Assembly (NCBI GenBank): GCA_030280995.1 | Contig: JASXTE010000012.1 | Coordinates: 9,461,001 to 9,525,000, forward strand | Direction of reading: 5' to 3' | DNA length: 64,000 nt | Source of the DNA: Hemileia vastatrix | Taxonomy: Eukaryota > Basidiomycota > Pucciniomycetes > Pucciniales > Zaghouaniaceae | Shown: one piece after another, positions 11,161-22,949 of the stretch | How positions within the stretch are numbered: position 1 is the stretch's first letter | Layout of the letters: each line of letters opens with the position of its first letter | Notes under the pieces: generated by a model | What the model saw: only the letters and a program-made list of their open reading frames with translations | Told to the model about the DNA's origin: nothing | Database searches by the model: none | Program-made: the position numbers and the translations under genes

Positions 11161-12237
11161 TGTTGTAAAAATACGCATACAGTTGCCTTGCTGCAAGCAA
11201 AATCTAAGGGAGTTGTATAAACAGAAGAAAACCCTGTCCTTTTAAGTAAAATAAGAGTTAACAATCAAATAAGCTAATAAGTCTACTTGATAAAGAAAGA
11301 CAAGTTTACTATTTGATAATAAAGGTTTTGAGATGTAGAATTGGCATTCTTTTAGTTTAGTTAAAAAAATACAACAATAAAGTTTTACCTGAAAAGTTAA
11401 TTTAATAATTAAAAATTTAAAATTTTTTTAAGTTTTTATTCTTGAGTACAAATTTTATAATCAAGTCCCTAAACATGAGAAATTTTCAATTATACCCAAT
11501 AAGTGTATGTAAATATGTTGTGGAATAATATTTATAAAGTGTTATATAAAAGTGGTATTTTTTAAGGGTATTACAAATTAATAATTGTTGATATGGGCTC
11601 TTGGTATTTAGATGTCTTTATTCTCTGTTAAGCTCTATTATGTCTAATCAATTTTTGAGTCTACAGATTTATATGCATAGTTAGGTCATGTTCCATATTT
11701 TCCCTGCCCAAAGTATGCTGGAGTTCTTACAAAGCTCATCCAGATCATTCCAGAGCTTTTATGGACTTCTGGACTAAATTAGAACCTTAAACCTAAATAA
11801 AAAAAGATAAATTACAGATGATAGTGCTAATTCTACTCTACATTCTCAAATAAATTTAGTATTCTGTGAAGCCCTATTCATCTAATTAAAATCATCAAAG
11901 TTAAGTAAATTATAAACAATCAAAAATAATCAAAACTACTTTATAAAATTATTAAGAATAGAAGAAAAATAGTAAATAATTCTCAATAATCTTTAAAGTT
12001 TCTTGAGACTCCTTAATTTAATTCCCATGCACTTCTAAGCCTATACTTACATTTCTTGACAAATAAGTATTTGTTGAATGTTGACTTGTAAAATTAACCC
12101 TTTTAAGAAGCTTATAACATCCATTCTTTCAAATAAAAATTATATAAAAAAATATTGGCCTTTCTGATTTTTATAATAACCTACTAATATCCTCCATAAA
12201 TCAACATTAGTGCAGTAATAATCTTTAGGCTTCCACA
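11161..12237 (-). repeat. 3' LTR of minus-strand gypsy element GYP3
   Basis: 1077-base LTR bounded by TG and CA on either strand. It aligns in reverse orientation with the LTRs at 12481-17250 and 38332-49717. A TATA-like box reads GCATATAA on the minus strand at about 11670-11681. A purine tract (AGAGGAAGGA on the minus strand, 12238-12247) lies directly outside the LTR start, as expected for the 3' LTR of a minus-strand element. At its other side it abuts the Harbinger copy B remnant. Confidence 0.75.
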
Positions 12238-12480
12238 TCCTTCCTCTAATATAGCATTTCCCCATTTTTAAATTTGCATATTTTATTGAACAAATATTCA
12301 TCTTCTCTTCAACCTCTTCAATAATCCACTCCAAACCACTCCTGAAAGCCAATTTCACTTCATCTTTACCAGCCTCACTACAAAAATGTCTTCAAGAGAC
12401 CTAGCTGTCACATGTGAGCTTTCTGCCAAATACCAGGTCCCTCGTCTAATTTATAAATCTGGTCTTGCTGGAAGAAATTC
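12140..12480 (-). pseudogene. 3' end of the GYP3 pol or downstream ORF
   Basis: Minus-strand reading frames immediately upstream of the 3' LTR. The upper part contains RRGTWYLAESSHVTARSLED. After a frameshift, the part from 12358 contains WIIEEVEEKMNICSIKYAN and then RGRMWKPKDYYCTNVDLWR. The last about 33 codons run into the LTR and end at 12140. I do not recognise the domain. Position between pol and LTR and the shared frame suggest the C-terminal end of the polyprotein or a separate terminal ORF of this gypsy family. It is truncated at 12480, where GYP1 starts. Confidence 0.45.
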
Positions 12481-12873
12481 TGTGGCACTCTAAAGCTTAG
12501 TAGGGCACTAAATTTTATTATTTAATGATTTTTGAGATTTGAAAAGCCAATCTAATTTTAAAATTTTTAGATTTAAAAGATTGAGTAATAAAAGTGGTTT
12601 AAAAGGTGTTAATCTTACAAGTCAAGATTAAAAAAATAATAAACGGTCAGGAAATTCAAGTATAGATCTAAGAGTGCATGTGGATTAAATTATGGAGTCT
12701 CAAGATCTTTTGGGAATTAATATTGAAATTTTACTATTTTTTTACAATTTTTAATAATTTTATAAAGTATTTTTTTGTTATTTTTAATTTTTTATAATTT
12801 ATTTATCTTTGATAATTTTTTACTAGATGAATAGAGCTGCTTAGACTACAAAAATTGGAATAGATTATAAAAA
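12481..12873 (+). repeat. GYP1 5' LTR, first part
   Basis: First 393 bases of the LTR, beginning TGTGGCACTC. It matches the start of the GYP2 LTR at 38332 and the reverse of the GYP3 LTR at 12237. It is interrupted by CAGGG of the hAT-like element. The flanks TATAAAAA (left) and TGAAAGGT (right of 16522) correspond to the LTR sequence TAGAAAAT, as a diverged 8-base duplication would. Confidence 0.75.
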
Positions 12874-13079
12874 CAGGGTAAAATATAAGATGACTTGTAG
12901 GCAAGTCATTTTTTTGCTCCTCATACTACCCCCAGAGTAATCTCAGTAGTAACTCTTGTGGCCCTAATTTTTTTGTAAGAGCGGTTCAAACATGAATCAG
13001 ATATCAAAATTTTGATGGTCAATTTATTTATTTCTCTTGTAAAAAAGTATGAATTAAATCTTAGTCAAGTAATTTTAAG

Positions 13080-13615
13080 TGAAGAGGATAAATTTCTACC
13101 AAAGCTCATATGAAAAAAGAATTCAATATTTTATTGACTTTTTTTTAAATCTCTTAAAAAATTTGCTTAATTTTGAAGAGATTTTAGAAAATTTTATTGA
13201 ATTTTGCAATTTTTTAAAACTTGATTTTTTTTCACAATTTATTTATTTATTTATTGATTTACTGTGATCATTTTACTTATATCTTAACTTTTAAGATATT
13301 TTTTGACTTTTCTGACATTTTTGGACTTTCATACAATTTTTTTTGAATTTTTTTAAATTTTTATGAATTTTTTAAATTTTTTTTGAATTGTTCTTAATTT
13401 TTTTTTTGATTTTTTTATATTTTTTTTAAATTTTTTTGACATTTTTTGACATTTTCTGAATTTTTCCTTTTTTTCTGATTTTTCTTTTTTTCTTTTTTTT
13501 CTTTTTTTGAATTTTTTTAATGATTTTCACATTTTTTAAATTTTTTTAAGTGTTTTTTGACTTCTTTCACATTTATAGTCTTTTACAAATTTTTATTTGT
13601 ACATTTTTTGATTAT
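13080..13615. repeat. T-rich low-complexity tract
   Basis: Irregular TTTTTGAATTTTT-type repeat on the plus strand. The open frame at 13079-13267 is a by-product of its composition and is not a gene. Confidence 0.8.
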
Positions 13616-13631
13616 TTTTATGCCTAAAATG

Positions 13632-14079
13632 TGATTGAGTCATGCGCTGAAAATACACAGTGTCTTTTCTATCATGTGACTTTATTTTGATTTCTGTAGT
13701 TCAAGTTGTCAGCTAGACCTCATGAATTTCTTTCAAATTCACTGGTGCAATGCAAAACTTTCAAGTGAGAAGAAAAGACACTCCATCTTTTCAGCACCTG
13801 ACCTGTCTTTTCTCAACACTACATTCTTTTTTTCTTCTTTTTGATTGACCATAAAAGATGGTAGCTCAAGTTTTATCTGTATATTCTTGAGTATTGAACA
13901 AGATTTTGGTAAAATCATTGAAACTGATACAGTGTGATGTTAGTATTAAATTTCTATTACTTAGTTTCCCAACAATTTTACTTTTCTGTAATCCATCTGA
14001 CAGTTTGAACCAGAGAAGTGGAAATAAATTCATGCAACAGAAAAGATGCGGCGTCTTTTCAGCACATGACTTCAATCAA
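13632..14079. mobile_element. MITE with ~40-base imperfect TIR, nested in the hAT-like element
   Basis: The left end TGATTGAGTCATGCGCTGAA and the right end, reverse complement TGATTGAAGTCATGTGCTGA, extend inward to the CTTTTCT motif. An extra copy of the inner motif (AAAAGACACTCCATCTTTTC) lies at 13774-13793. The right arm contains the palindrome AAAAGATGCGGCGTCTTTT. No protein is encoded. No clean target duplication was identified. Confidence 0.55.
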
Positions 14080-14136
14080 ACTTCAAGCATAAAAATAATT
14101 CAAAAAAAAGCAAGAAAAATAAAAAAAAACTAAATT

Positions 14137-14306
14137 AAAAAAACCCTGCCTTCTTGAACACTGTGTCTCTTTGAGAATATTGAGGGCCTGAATAAACACC
14201 TCCACAAGAATGCTCACCAACAGCAGAAAAGGTATCTGGCCCATAAATAGCAACTTTTTTCCCCTCTAATGGAGCCATACCACTACCTGGCCTAGATAAA
14301 AATTCA
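14137..14306 (-). pseudogene. Exon-like protein fragment of unknown function
   Basis: A minus-strand frame with protein-like composition, unusual in this low-complexity region: GSGMAPLEGKKVAIYGPD followed by TFSAVGEHSCGGVYSGPQ and a short basic tail. A TTTATCTAG sequence just upstream could be a 3' splice site. The fragment may be a captured host exon or a relic of the hAT element's own gene. I do not recognise the family. Confidence 0.35.
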
Positions 14307-14309
14307 TGA

Positions 14310-16522
14310 ATAAAAATAAATTCATGTCAAGAGAGAGCAAACAGCATCATTTTTTTATTTGAGACATAAAGTTTTCAAGAAATAATTTTTTATTGAATTT
14401 TAAAGCATATAGTGACTATTGTTCCAAAATAAAGATTTTATATAATTATTTCTGAATAAATGGTAAGAATGAGCCTCATAAATATGAAATGAAATAAATA
14501 TATGATTAAGGGGTATTAAGGGAAGAAAGTAAGCAACAAAAAGTGACAAATATGCTAAAGATATCCATTTTTTCATGAAATAAAGATATTAAAAGCTGTG
14601 GGCCAACTTTCAAATTTTCTTGATAAAAGTTGTAAATTTTAAACAAGACTAAGTTGAAATATTTTCAGCCCTTTAATAGCCCCAAGTTGGGCCAGGTGGG
14701 GGTTCTGAAGGGTCAACAAAAGGGCTAAGTAAAGACTATAGAGGGGAAAAAAAGGGCCAAAACTTAAGTAGTCACAAAGATAGTGAAAAATGTTCTTCCT
14801 CTTTCTTTTTTTTATGGATTTGTATTTCTACTTAAGAGAAATGTTCTTGTAACAGTTTTTCAATAAATCTTAACATCATACTTACATATATTGAATGAAT
14901 GTTCAATTTGCTCAAGGAATATTTTACTGGCATAAGATTTTATCTTATAAAAAGAAATATTTCTGCAATGTCACAAAATTAAGCAAATCAAAATAACAAG
15001 TCAAAACAAAGTGATAATTGTCTTCAAATTTTATTATAATTATAATTATTTATCTCAATTATAATAAGTTTATTTCTGATAATTCTGATTCATGATTAAT
15101 AAAATAATTTTCAATACACATGGGCTTATTTATTTCATTTTAGAATTTAAAAACTTCATACTAGGCTGCTAAGCAGAAACTGAAATTTTATTGCAAGAAT
15201 TTTTAAACAAAATTTGAAATTATTAAGGCTGAAATAAGTAGAAGCCTTGATTTAAACTCTCAAAGAACATTTTTCTATTTTAATTGTGTATAAAAGTTTA
15301 TTTTACCCTTAACACTTAACAAGAGCATTAAACTTCAGATATGAAAATACATTTCAATTTTAAAATATAATACGTTGTTGATATATTATTAAAAATTAGT
15401 TTTTATTTCCAGAAATAAAAATGGCACCATCTATCAGTTCTATATGGATCAAATAACAATGAAAGTTCTGTTTTGGGGGGGACACCTGCTAGCATGTGAC
15501 ATCAATTTTGTAGGAAAATCTTGTTAAATTATACATAAACATCCATCAAATATATAGTGAATCATTGAAAACATTATTACATTTAAATGAAATAAAGTAG
15601 CAAATTTTTTACGTAAAATTTTTCTTCATTAATTTAAATTGTAAAGGTGTTATAAATGTGAGGGGGCTTTTTTTATTTGAAATTTTAATTGTGTTAAACT
15701 ATTTTCTGCTTCAATGGACCCTATAAATATAAAACATAAGTTTTATGAACTCTTGTATTAATTGGTCCCAGATATTCTAAAATCTCATGGATTAGTAAAA
15801 CATATTTCTCTGTGCACATTTTTACCAACTCAAATATCATTAAATTTAAGGGACCTATACCAAAACTGGATGTTTGAAATATTTCTTAAAATTATATAAT
15901 ATATAAACATCTTTTTTTGGTAAATTTCAGATTTCTTGTTAAATTTAGAACTGTTAGTGGCTGGTTGGGTGTTCAAAAATCACCCCAAACTTCAATAAAA
16001 TCCATATTTATTCTTTAGCCAAATTGAGAAATTTCTATTAAGAAAGCCATATGGATAAAAGGTTCCATAAAAATTCTATATGTATTTTTTCAAACCCTTC
16101 CACAAGTTATAAACTACCAATATTCAAAGATAACAAGCAGAATAACTTATTATTGCATATTATATGGGTTATATTTTTTGAGGAAGATTATCACTTGGAA
16201 ATTTTTCTTCCTTATCAGATTGGTAATAAAAATAAAAATTTAGCTACATTTATGAAGTTTGGGGAAAATTTTTAATTAAAATTTTCTCAGAGATTTATTA
16301 AAAATGATAATTTTGGTTAGTGCAAGGATCTTTTGATTTGACAATATTTGTTGATGGAGTGGTTGGTTACTCTGATTCCTCAAATTATGAAAAATCACTT
16401 GTGAACCTTTTACTTGTACAGATCTAAAAGACCCACTGTAAGGTTCCTTTCATGTTACTTCATGGGTTACATTAAGATTGCTCAAAAAAACTTGCCTACA
16501 AGTCTTCTTAATTTTCACCCTG
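14310..16522. other. AT-rich interior of the hAT-like element
   Basis: No credible gene. The frame at 16051-16275 has AT-driven composition and no recognisable motif. GGGGGG near 15474 is followed by a CTGCTAGCATG sequence, possibly a degenerate CACTA-type end, but no partner was found. Confidence 0.5.
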
Positions 16523-17250
16523 TGAAAGGTGAAGTAGCATTATAATCTATAAATTTTCTAGATTTTTTTAGTAGTATTTTAAGGTTCTAATTGAGTCCAG
16601 AAGCCCGTTAAAGCTCTGGAATTCTCCGGAAAAGCTCCATACAAACTTCAGTGATCTCCGGACGAGCTCTGGAATGCTCTGGCTATGGAAATTAGGGCAC
16701 CTGACATACTATACATATAAGGCCTTTAGACTCAAAATTAGACACTATATATAACAGAACAATCTAAAAGCTTAATCACCAACCAAACAAAGGCATATTA
16801 AACAAAAATCTTTATTATTTACATAATAAATTATAAATTGTAATACCCTTATAAATATAACACTTGTACATAACATTTAATGAAATTCACTCATCATCAT
16901 ATATATTAACTTTTAGGGTACCATTTTAAAGGTCTCATAATCAGGGATTTGATTTTAACAGCTAAGTAATAAAAATAAAAGCTTCATAAAAACATATTAT
17001 TCAATCATTTATAGAACATTTTTAAATACAGCTTCACTGTTGTTTTTCTTACCCTCATTATAAAGAACACTGATTCTACATCTCAACACTGTTAATAAAA
17101 AATAGTTTATTAATCATTTTAATATAAAGTAGAGAATATAGATTAGTTAATTTTAAAATCTTTATTTAATTAAAGGGAGAGGGTTTTCTTTGGTTTATCC
17201 AACTCCCTTAGATTCTGCTTACAGCAAGCGAATATAGGAGTGTTTCTACA
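16523..17250 (+). repeat. GYP1 5' LTR, second part
   Basis: Remaining 728 bases of the LTR. It includes short CTCTGG-containing repeats at about 16610-16685, a TATA-like box ATACATATAAGG at about 16711-16722 matching the GYP2 LTR, and the end TTTCTACA at 17250. It aligns with about 49030-49717. Confidence 0.75.
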
Positions 17251-17330
17251 TTGGTGGTTCCCAACGTGGGGTTTGAATTCTCTAGCTTTTAATTGATCTT
17301 ATTTGGTATTTGGAATTGCTTAGCCTGAAA

Positions 17331-18800
17331 GAAGCTTATTTAATAAATGCTTATATACTTTTTAATGGGTTTATCTTATACTTTTGTGATTTCTTCTTCT
17401 GCTGGATCTGGTGTTTCTCTTTCTGTCAATGCTTTGGTCAGGATTGTTTCTTGGGATGGGCCCAAGTTCAATGGGGAAGAAGTTAAATTGTTTTGAATCT
17501 CTATGAATACCCTGCTTCTGTCTATGGGGCTTCACATTTAGACATGTGAAGCAGGTTAGGTTCTTTATTGCAGATAGAGAGGTGGAATTGGAGGTTATTG
17601 AAATGGATGGTTATAAAAAGTGGGACAGGTTGAAATTTTTAAAGGAGTTTGTTGATAGATGGGGTATTAGGCTTACTGTGGTGGACCTCAACAAGATTGT
17701 CAGTGATTGTAAAGCTAAAGGTGATTTTTATAATATGGTGGACTTCAAAAAGTTATGTAGGAATTTTACTGAAGTGGTGGATTATCTGATTCTGATGGAG
17801 GAGATTAGCCATGAAAAGTAGGCAAAGGATTTGTTTTGGTCAGCATTCAGTAGGGAGATCAGAATGGATGTCTTTAAGGAACTGTCTAGGAAGAAAAAGA
17901 TGAAGGACATTCCAAATGGGGAACAGAAATCACCTGCTTTAGAGGTAAGCAAAGAACATATTCAGGTGTACTTGAAACTTATTTCTTATGATCAGTATCA
18001 GGAATCCTGTACTCAATAGGTTAGTAAGGTCAGTGATGTTTTGGCTGAAAATAAAAATATTATGGTCAAGGCTCAGGGGGCAAAGAAGGCTGAATTCGGT
18101 CATCCTGTTGCTAGGTTAGAGGGGGATCTTGATAATAGAATGGTGGATCATCTAGCTGACTTAACTAAGCAGCTAAAAATATTTTTCAAGAGACTCAGAA
18201 GGCCAACAGAGTGCCTGTGGCTTCATGTTCTACTTCTTCATCCTATCAGTCAAGAGCTTATGAGAGGAGGACTTATAGGAATAATGGCAATGAAAAATGG
18301 TATGATAGGCATGAAAATGGTAATAGAGGTAGTAATGGTAATGGTAATGGTGGAAATGGTTATAGAGGTGGATATGGAGAACCTAAGATGTGCTCCTACT
18401 GTAATAAGAGGAGGAAAAAGTAGCAGACTGTTATTTTTTGGACAAGGACTTGCAGGCTGGTAGAGTAAAATTTGTTGAAAAGGTTTATAAATTTCCAGAT
18501 GGATGCTTCATCAAACCCAGTGATGGGAAAGAACCTTTGTATTTAGTTAGGAGGAATTTTATGGCTGAAAGGAGAGCCATATTTGAGGAATTAACTGGTA
18601 ATGATGATGATAATACTAAAGGTAGTAAAAGAATGGTAGTACTGATGGTGGGAAAATTAGATAAGGGAAAAGAAAAGGAGGTCAGTAAGGCCACTTTTAC
18701 AACTTCATTTGGTGGATTAGAAATGGGAAAAGTTTCTAGGGTGGATGGAAACTGCATTATTGGTGAATATGACATTGATACTGCTACTTAAGCTAAAAGT
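17331..18800 (+). pseudogene. GYP1 Gag
   Basis: Degenerate Gag (capsid and nucleocapsid) read in overlapping frames. The N-terminal part has VSWDGPKFNGEEVK and, after a shift, MKQVRFFIADREVELEV (from 17546), both shared with GYP2 Gag. The frame continues through LFWSAFSREIRMDVF and VSDVLAENKNIMVK to a Gly/Asn/Arg-rich segment (18250-18385) and CSYCNK at about 18390. The last is the first half of a zinc knuckle, whose last Cys falls in the next frame. FLDKDLQAGRVKFVEKVYKF follows at 18438. At least three stops or frameshifts break the ORF. GYP2 lacks the zinc-knuckle segment. Confidence 0.7.
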
Positions 18801-19238
18801 AGCATTCAGAGCCAACTTAGGGCTAAACCAGGCAAAGCTGAAATAAAAAATATTGAAAAGAAACCTTGCTCTAAGGATAAAATTTATTGGATGCAGAAGG
18901 GGATGGTGGATATGGGGCCTCCCAGTTTTGTAAAATTTGATTTTAATGGTGAGCCTATGCCTGTAAAAGAATAATTGGATTCTGTAGAGGATGTAACAAT
19001 AGCTTCTCTTCCCAGACCAAGTTTTTCTGGTCCTACTCCTATGGAAGGGGTAAGGAGAACCAGTGATTTATCTGGATTAGTGGAAAAAGCTGGTAATGGA
19101 GCTAGGGTTATGGTTGATGAAGATGTTATTATGGGGGGTGAAGATGGAAATGTGGGTCCATAAGAGGTGCACAGTTCCAAGGTTATTAAATCAAAAGTTT
19201 GATATGAAAGGCCAGTAGTATCTGGTCAAGAAAATGCT

Positions 19239-19889
19239 ATGGAGACCGTTTTGGGTAGAGTGAATCAACTCCATATTCATTTATCTTTAGGAGAATTATT
19301 TACAATTAGTCATGCCCTTGCAGAAAAGCAGCAGAAGCACCTGACAAGAAGAAGAGTATCATTTGGAGAGGTGGAATATATATTTCAAAATATGGAGAAG
19401 TTTGGAGAAGAAGTGGAAACTCATTTTTCTGCTCCTCTAGGGTACTTAATGGTGATGAAAAATGGCAAAGAGGTAAAGGCCCTGGTGGATTCTGGGTCAC
19501 AAATTAATTAAATTGATTTAGAGAAAGCAACTATAATAGGCTTGCCAATTAAAACTGGTACTGATGGCAATTTAAGAGGCATATGTGGGCATGCTACTGA
19601 ACTTATGGTTACAGAAGAGAATGCCAAGTTATGTATTGTTGGATCTGTTTGAAAAGTGCACTTTTATGTGGCTAGAGGATCAGTAAAAACAGATCTTGGT
19701 GGGCCCTTTTTGATGGAGTTTGAATCTAGGATAGGTTATCAGAGTGGTATGGGGATTAGTTTAGAGATTACTGGTGACAATATGAGAAGGCTTCATTTAC
19801 GTTTAGCACCTCAAAGAGATGATGATTGGGAGACAAGGCCTGGCCTACCCAAAATGTGTCAGTGTTTTATCTGCACGAAGAAAAGGTGA
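19239..19889 (+). pseudogene. GYP1 aspartic protease region
   Basis: Retropepsin-like region. The active-site motif ALVDSGSQIN lies at about 19476-19505, and GYQSGMGISLEITGDNMRR is further downstream in another frame. A TAA follows the SQIN motif and a TGA lies near 19648, so the region is inactive. The upstream strand-rich part (SAPLGYLMVMKNGKEV) and the motif spacing are the same as in GYP2 at about 51170-51560. Confidence 0.7.
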
Positions 19890-20639
19890 ATTAAAAGGTC
19901 AGCTTATGGAGAATTTATTAATAAATATAAGTATGAATACCCTCAGTTTGTGGGTTAGAAAGTGCTTATTTCTCTAATTTTTCAATCTCTCCTCAAGAAG
20001 AGATCCCAGATTGCAATAGGTCAGCTCACTTGGAGATAATTCAAGTGGATTATCAATAATTTTCTGTTGATATTTCATTGGAATGTAATTATGTGTTGGA
20101 TTTTTCTAAGTTTTTATTATCTTTATTAAATTCTTTTATAAAATTTAATTTTATTTTAAAGGGAAATATAGGATGTATTATCTTGGATAAAAGATGGAAA
20201 GTTAATTTGGTTAGTTATGGTGATATTAGTGAAGTACTATTTTATGGCCTCCAGAAAAAGGATTAACTGAAATTATCACATCGAAAAAACAAAAAAAACT
20301 TAGTATAATTAAATCACAAAAAATAATATTTAATATGACTCTATTACTTTCCTCCAGCAAGAGGTTAAACTTCCAACTTTATATACTGGTGATTTTATGG
20401 TGTAAAATGAAGGGGAAAAAGGTGTTGGAAAACTATATGATAAATTAGACAAAGGAAAGGGGAGTGGTAACAATAATAATGAAAAAATTGAAAATAAAAA
20501 TTATGTTTCAACTTACTCTATTTCTGATTCTGGTTCTGAAGCTGAAGAATATTTCTATGACAAATTATATAATGGATCAAGTATCTCATGTAAAAGTGGA
20601 GGTTGGCACCGCCAAATATAAAAGGTAGCTAAAGAAATT

Positions 20640-21565
20640 AGGCCAATTGATGAAACTCTACCAGCTGAATTAAATCTGCCCTTGAGGAGATAAAATTTAT
20701 CAAGAGATCCATATGAAATTCCTTTAGTCAAGAACCTGCATGAATTTTCTGAAACTTCAAGAATCACTCTCAAGACATTAGAGGTTGTAAATTTTGGACC
20801 TGAAGGACGGCTTTCAGATGAAGAGAAAAGGTTTTTGTTGGATGTAATGGTTAAGAGGGAGAAGTCTATTGCATTTTTATAAGAGGAGAGAGGTGTGTTA
20901 AAGAATTCATATGGGGAGCCCTAAAAGATTCCAGTTTTTTTCCATGAACCATGGAAACAGAAGCCTATTCCAATACCTACTGCTTTAAAAGAAGATTATA
21001 TTGAGGTCATTAGAGAAAAAACTTGAGCTTGATTATATGAGAAATTATCATCAATTTATTCAAGTCTGGTATTCTGTATTAAAAAATCTAATGGCAAGCT
21101 AAGGTTAATTCATGACTTAAGAGAACTAACTAGGGTTACAATAAAAGATGCAGGAATACCAACTAGCACAGAAGAGTTTGTAGAAATCTTTTCAGGGAGA
21201 GTGTGTTATGGCTTGGGAGATATAATTGGGGGATATAATGAAAGAGAGTTGTATCTGGACTCTAGACCTCTTAAAACTTTTGATACACCACTTGAACAAC
21301 CATAACTAGCAAGATTACTTCAATGAGAAACAGATTCAGTTGCTCTATATCAAGCTCAGATAGCTTCCATTCTACAAGACAAAATTCCACAATATTCTGG
21401 TATATTTATTGATGATGGTGGAATAAACAGACCTTCAACAGATTATGGTAATGAAGTATTGAAGGGGAATCTAGGGATACAAAAATTTATCTGGGAATAT
21501 GCCATTATTTTAGAGAGGATTTTGTTTAGGATTGAAGAGGCTGGTTTAACTATTTCAGGTTCCAA
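20640..21565 (+). pseudogene. GYP1 reverse transcriptase, truncated
   Basis: Reverse transcriptase fingers and palm. Visible blocks: FGPEGRLSDEEKRFLLD upstream, FCIKKSNGKLRLIHDLREL, FSGRVCYGLGDIIGGYNER, and the catalytic box in the form GIFIDDGGI instead of the more common YIDD. Stops occur near 20880, 21026 and 21303. Similarity to GYP2 ends at ISGSN near 21565, so the connection domain, RNase H and integrase are absent. The FIDD variant is shared by both copies and so is a property of the family. Confidence 0.75.
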
Positions 21566-21637
21566 TTATTTCTTATCTAAGGAAAAATTACTTATCATTA
21601 ATTGCAGATCCTTTTACATTGATGACACCTATTAAAT

Positions 21638-22136
21638 CACTACAAAATATTAAATGTGGAGTTTCTTAAAATTCAGAAACCTTAAACTCTAATTATCTGA
21701 AATTCATGCACAATTGAAATTAGTGATTAAGAAGGTGATTAGTAAGCATGAATCTTGACTGAAATAAAATTTCAGACAAATTAGGTTTTTATTGAACTAA
21801 TATTAGTGACAATTAAAACTCTTTTCTTTGTTAAAAGAAGTCAGTTCTAAGTTAGTTATTTTTCACTACAGAGTCATTTCCTAGTTACTGCTGAGCCAGT
21901 TCTCAGCTACCTGTGAGCCAGTTAATGGTCACTTCTCAGTCACCGCTCATTCAGTGCTCAGTAGGTGCCTTATAAGCTTTGGCTCAAATTCAGAAAGGGT
22001 CTAGCAGGTCTTCATGGGGAGCTTAGTGTAAGGTTTCAGTTTTAGTTCTGTATGAGTTCAGTCTGAGTTTCATCTGAATTTCATCTTTGTTATAGTTAGG
22101 GGATTACTAACAAGTCCCCACAAATAACTTGTGGTG
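21638..22136. mobile_element. Complete CACTA-type non-autonomous element
   Basis: 499 bases. The left end is CACTACAAAATATTAAATGTG; the right end reads CACCACAAGTTATTTGTGGG in reverse complement. The target duplication AAT is at 21635-21637 and 22137-22139. The right subterminal region carries 11-base repeats (GAGTTCAGTCT, GAGTTTCATCT, GAATTTCATCT) at about 22040-22095. Non-coding. Confidence 0.7.
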
Positions 22137-22944
22137 AATTATCAGAAAATTTCTACAATTAATCAGTAAATTAGTAAAATTTCTGTTAGAAGTCAAAAAG
22201 CTTCAAAATATTTTCACAAATATTTCAAGGCAAGAGTTCATTTTCAGCTTCACAGAAGTCCTAAAGTTGAGCTACAGAACTATATTTTTTGAAAGTTGAA
22301 AGCAATTTTATACTGTTTCCACTTTTAAATATCTTAACACTTGTGCCATTGAGCCACAACTGTTATATACTTCACTAGGATAATGGCTCTCAGGAGTCCA
22401 TTTATATTTATCTCTTTCTACTATCCTCATACCCTCTCATACCCTCTCATCCTTGGCTCTCCTAAAATTTAATGACTTTTTCTTCTTCCTTAAATTTTAC
22501 TTTTACCCTCATCTATTATAGATCTTTATTTCAGCTTTAAATGATTTATGAGAAACTTCCATAAGAGAATGAGGGAAAGCTTACATACCATTTCATACCC
22601 AAAAAAATCAACAAGAAGTACAGTCATAAGTGCAGTGTTATTTTACTTTAAAAATTCATGCATCAATTAACCTTATTCTAATAAAAAATTCCATGCTTGA
22701 AAATGTTTTTTTACATGACCAGGCAAAAGTCACAAACACCAAAAAAAACAAGAACCTTCTAACAGTTTCCCATCCCTGACTGAACTATCACAGAAGAAAA
22801 AAGAGGGCACTATATTTATAGAAATATTTTTGGTCCCTTTTTAAGTTCAGTCCTTAACCTTTTTAGATACCTTAGAGTAACCCTGTCTGATTCCATTACT
22901 ATCCTTTCTAATCAAAATAATGTGCATACTTTAAAAACATTATA
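22137..22944. other. Unassigned sequence before GYP4
   Basis: No gene, terminal repeat or conserved motif was seen in these 800 bases. A short direct repeat (TACCCTCTCA, twice near 22430-22445) is the only local structure. Confidence 0.5.
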
Positions 22945-22949
22945 ATACA

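Larger units (their letters stand above)
12874..16522. mobile_element. hAT-like DNA transposon with ~40-base TIR
   Basis: The left end CAGGGTAAAATATAAGATGA and the right end, reverse complement CAGGGTGAAAATTAAGAAGA, continue into GACTTGTAGGCAAGTC and a T-run on both sides. CAGGG ends and an apparent 8-base duplication fit the hAT superfamily. No hAT transposase (dimerisation domain) was recognised inside 3.65 kb. The interior holds a T-rich region, a 448-base MITE and one protein-like fragment. Probably non-autonomous. Confidence 0.65.
12481..21565 (+). mobile_element. Ty3/gypsy retrotransposon GYP1 (3'-truncated)
   Basis: Plus-strand gypsy element of the same family as GYP2. Its 5' LTR starts TGTGG at 12481, is split by a hAT-like element at 12874-16522, and ends CTACA at 17250. 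TTGGTGGTTCCCAACGTGGG at 17251-17270 is the putative primer-binding region. Gag, protease and reverse-transcriptase relics follow. Homology to GYP2 stops in the reverse transcriptase near 21565; RNase H, integrase and 3' LTR are missing. All frames carry stops. Confidence 0.8.

Noticed and set aside
18485..18775. Minus-strand frames across Gag and protease (also 18884-19180, 19306-19500)
   Set aside because: They are antisense shadows of gypsy Gag/protease segments that have recognisable motifs on the plus strand.
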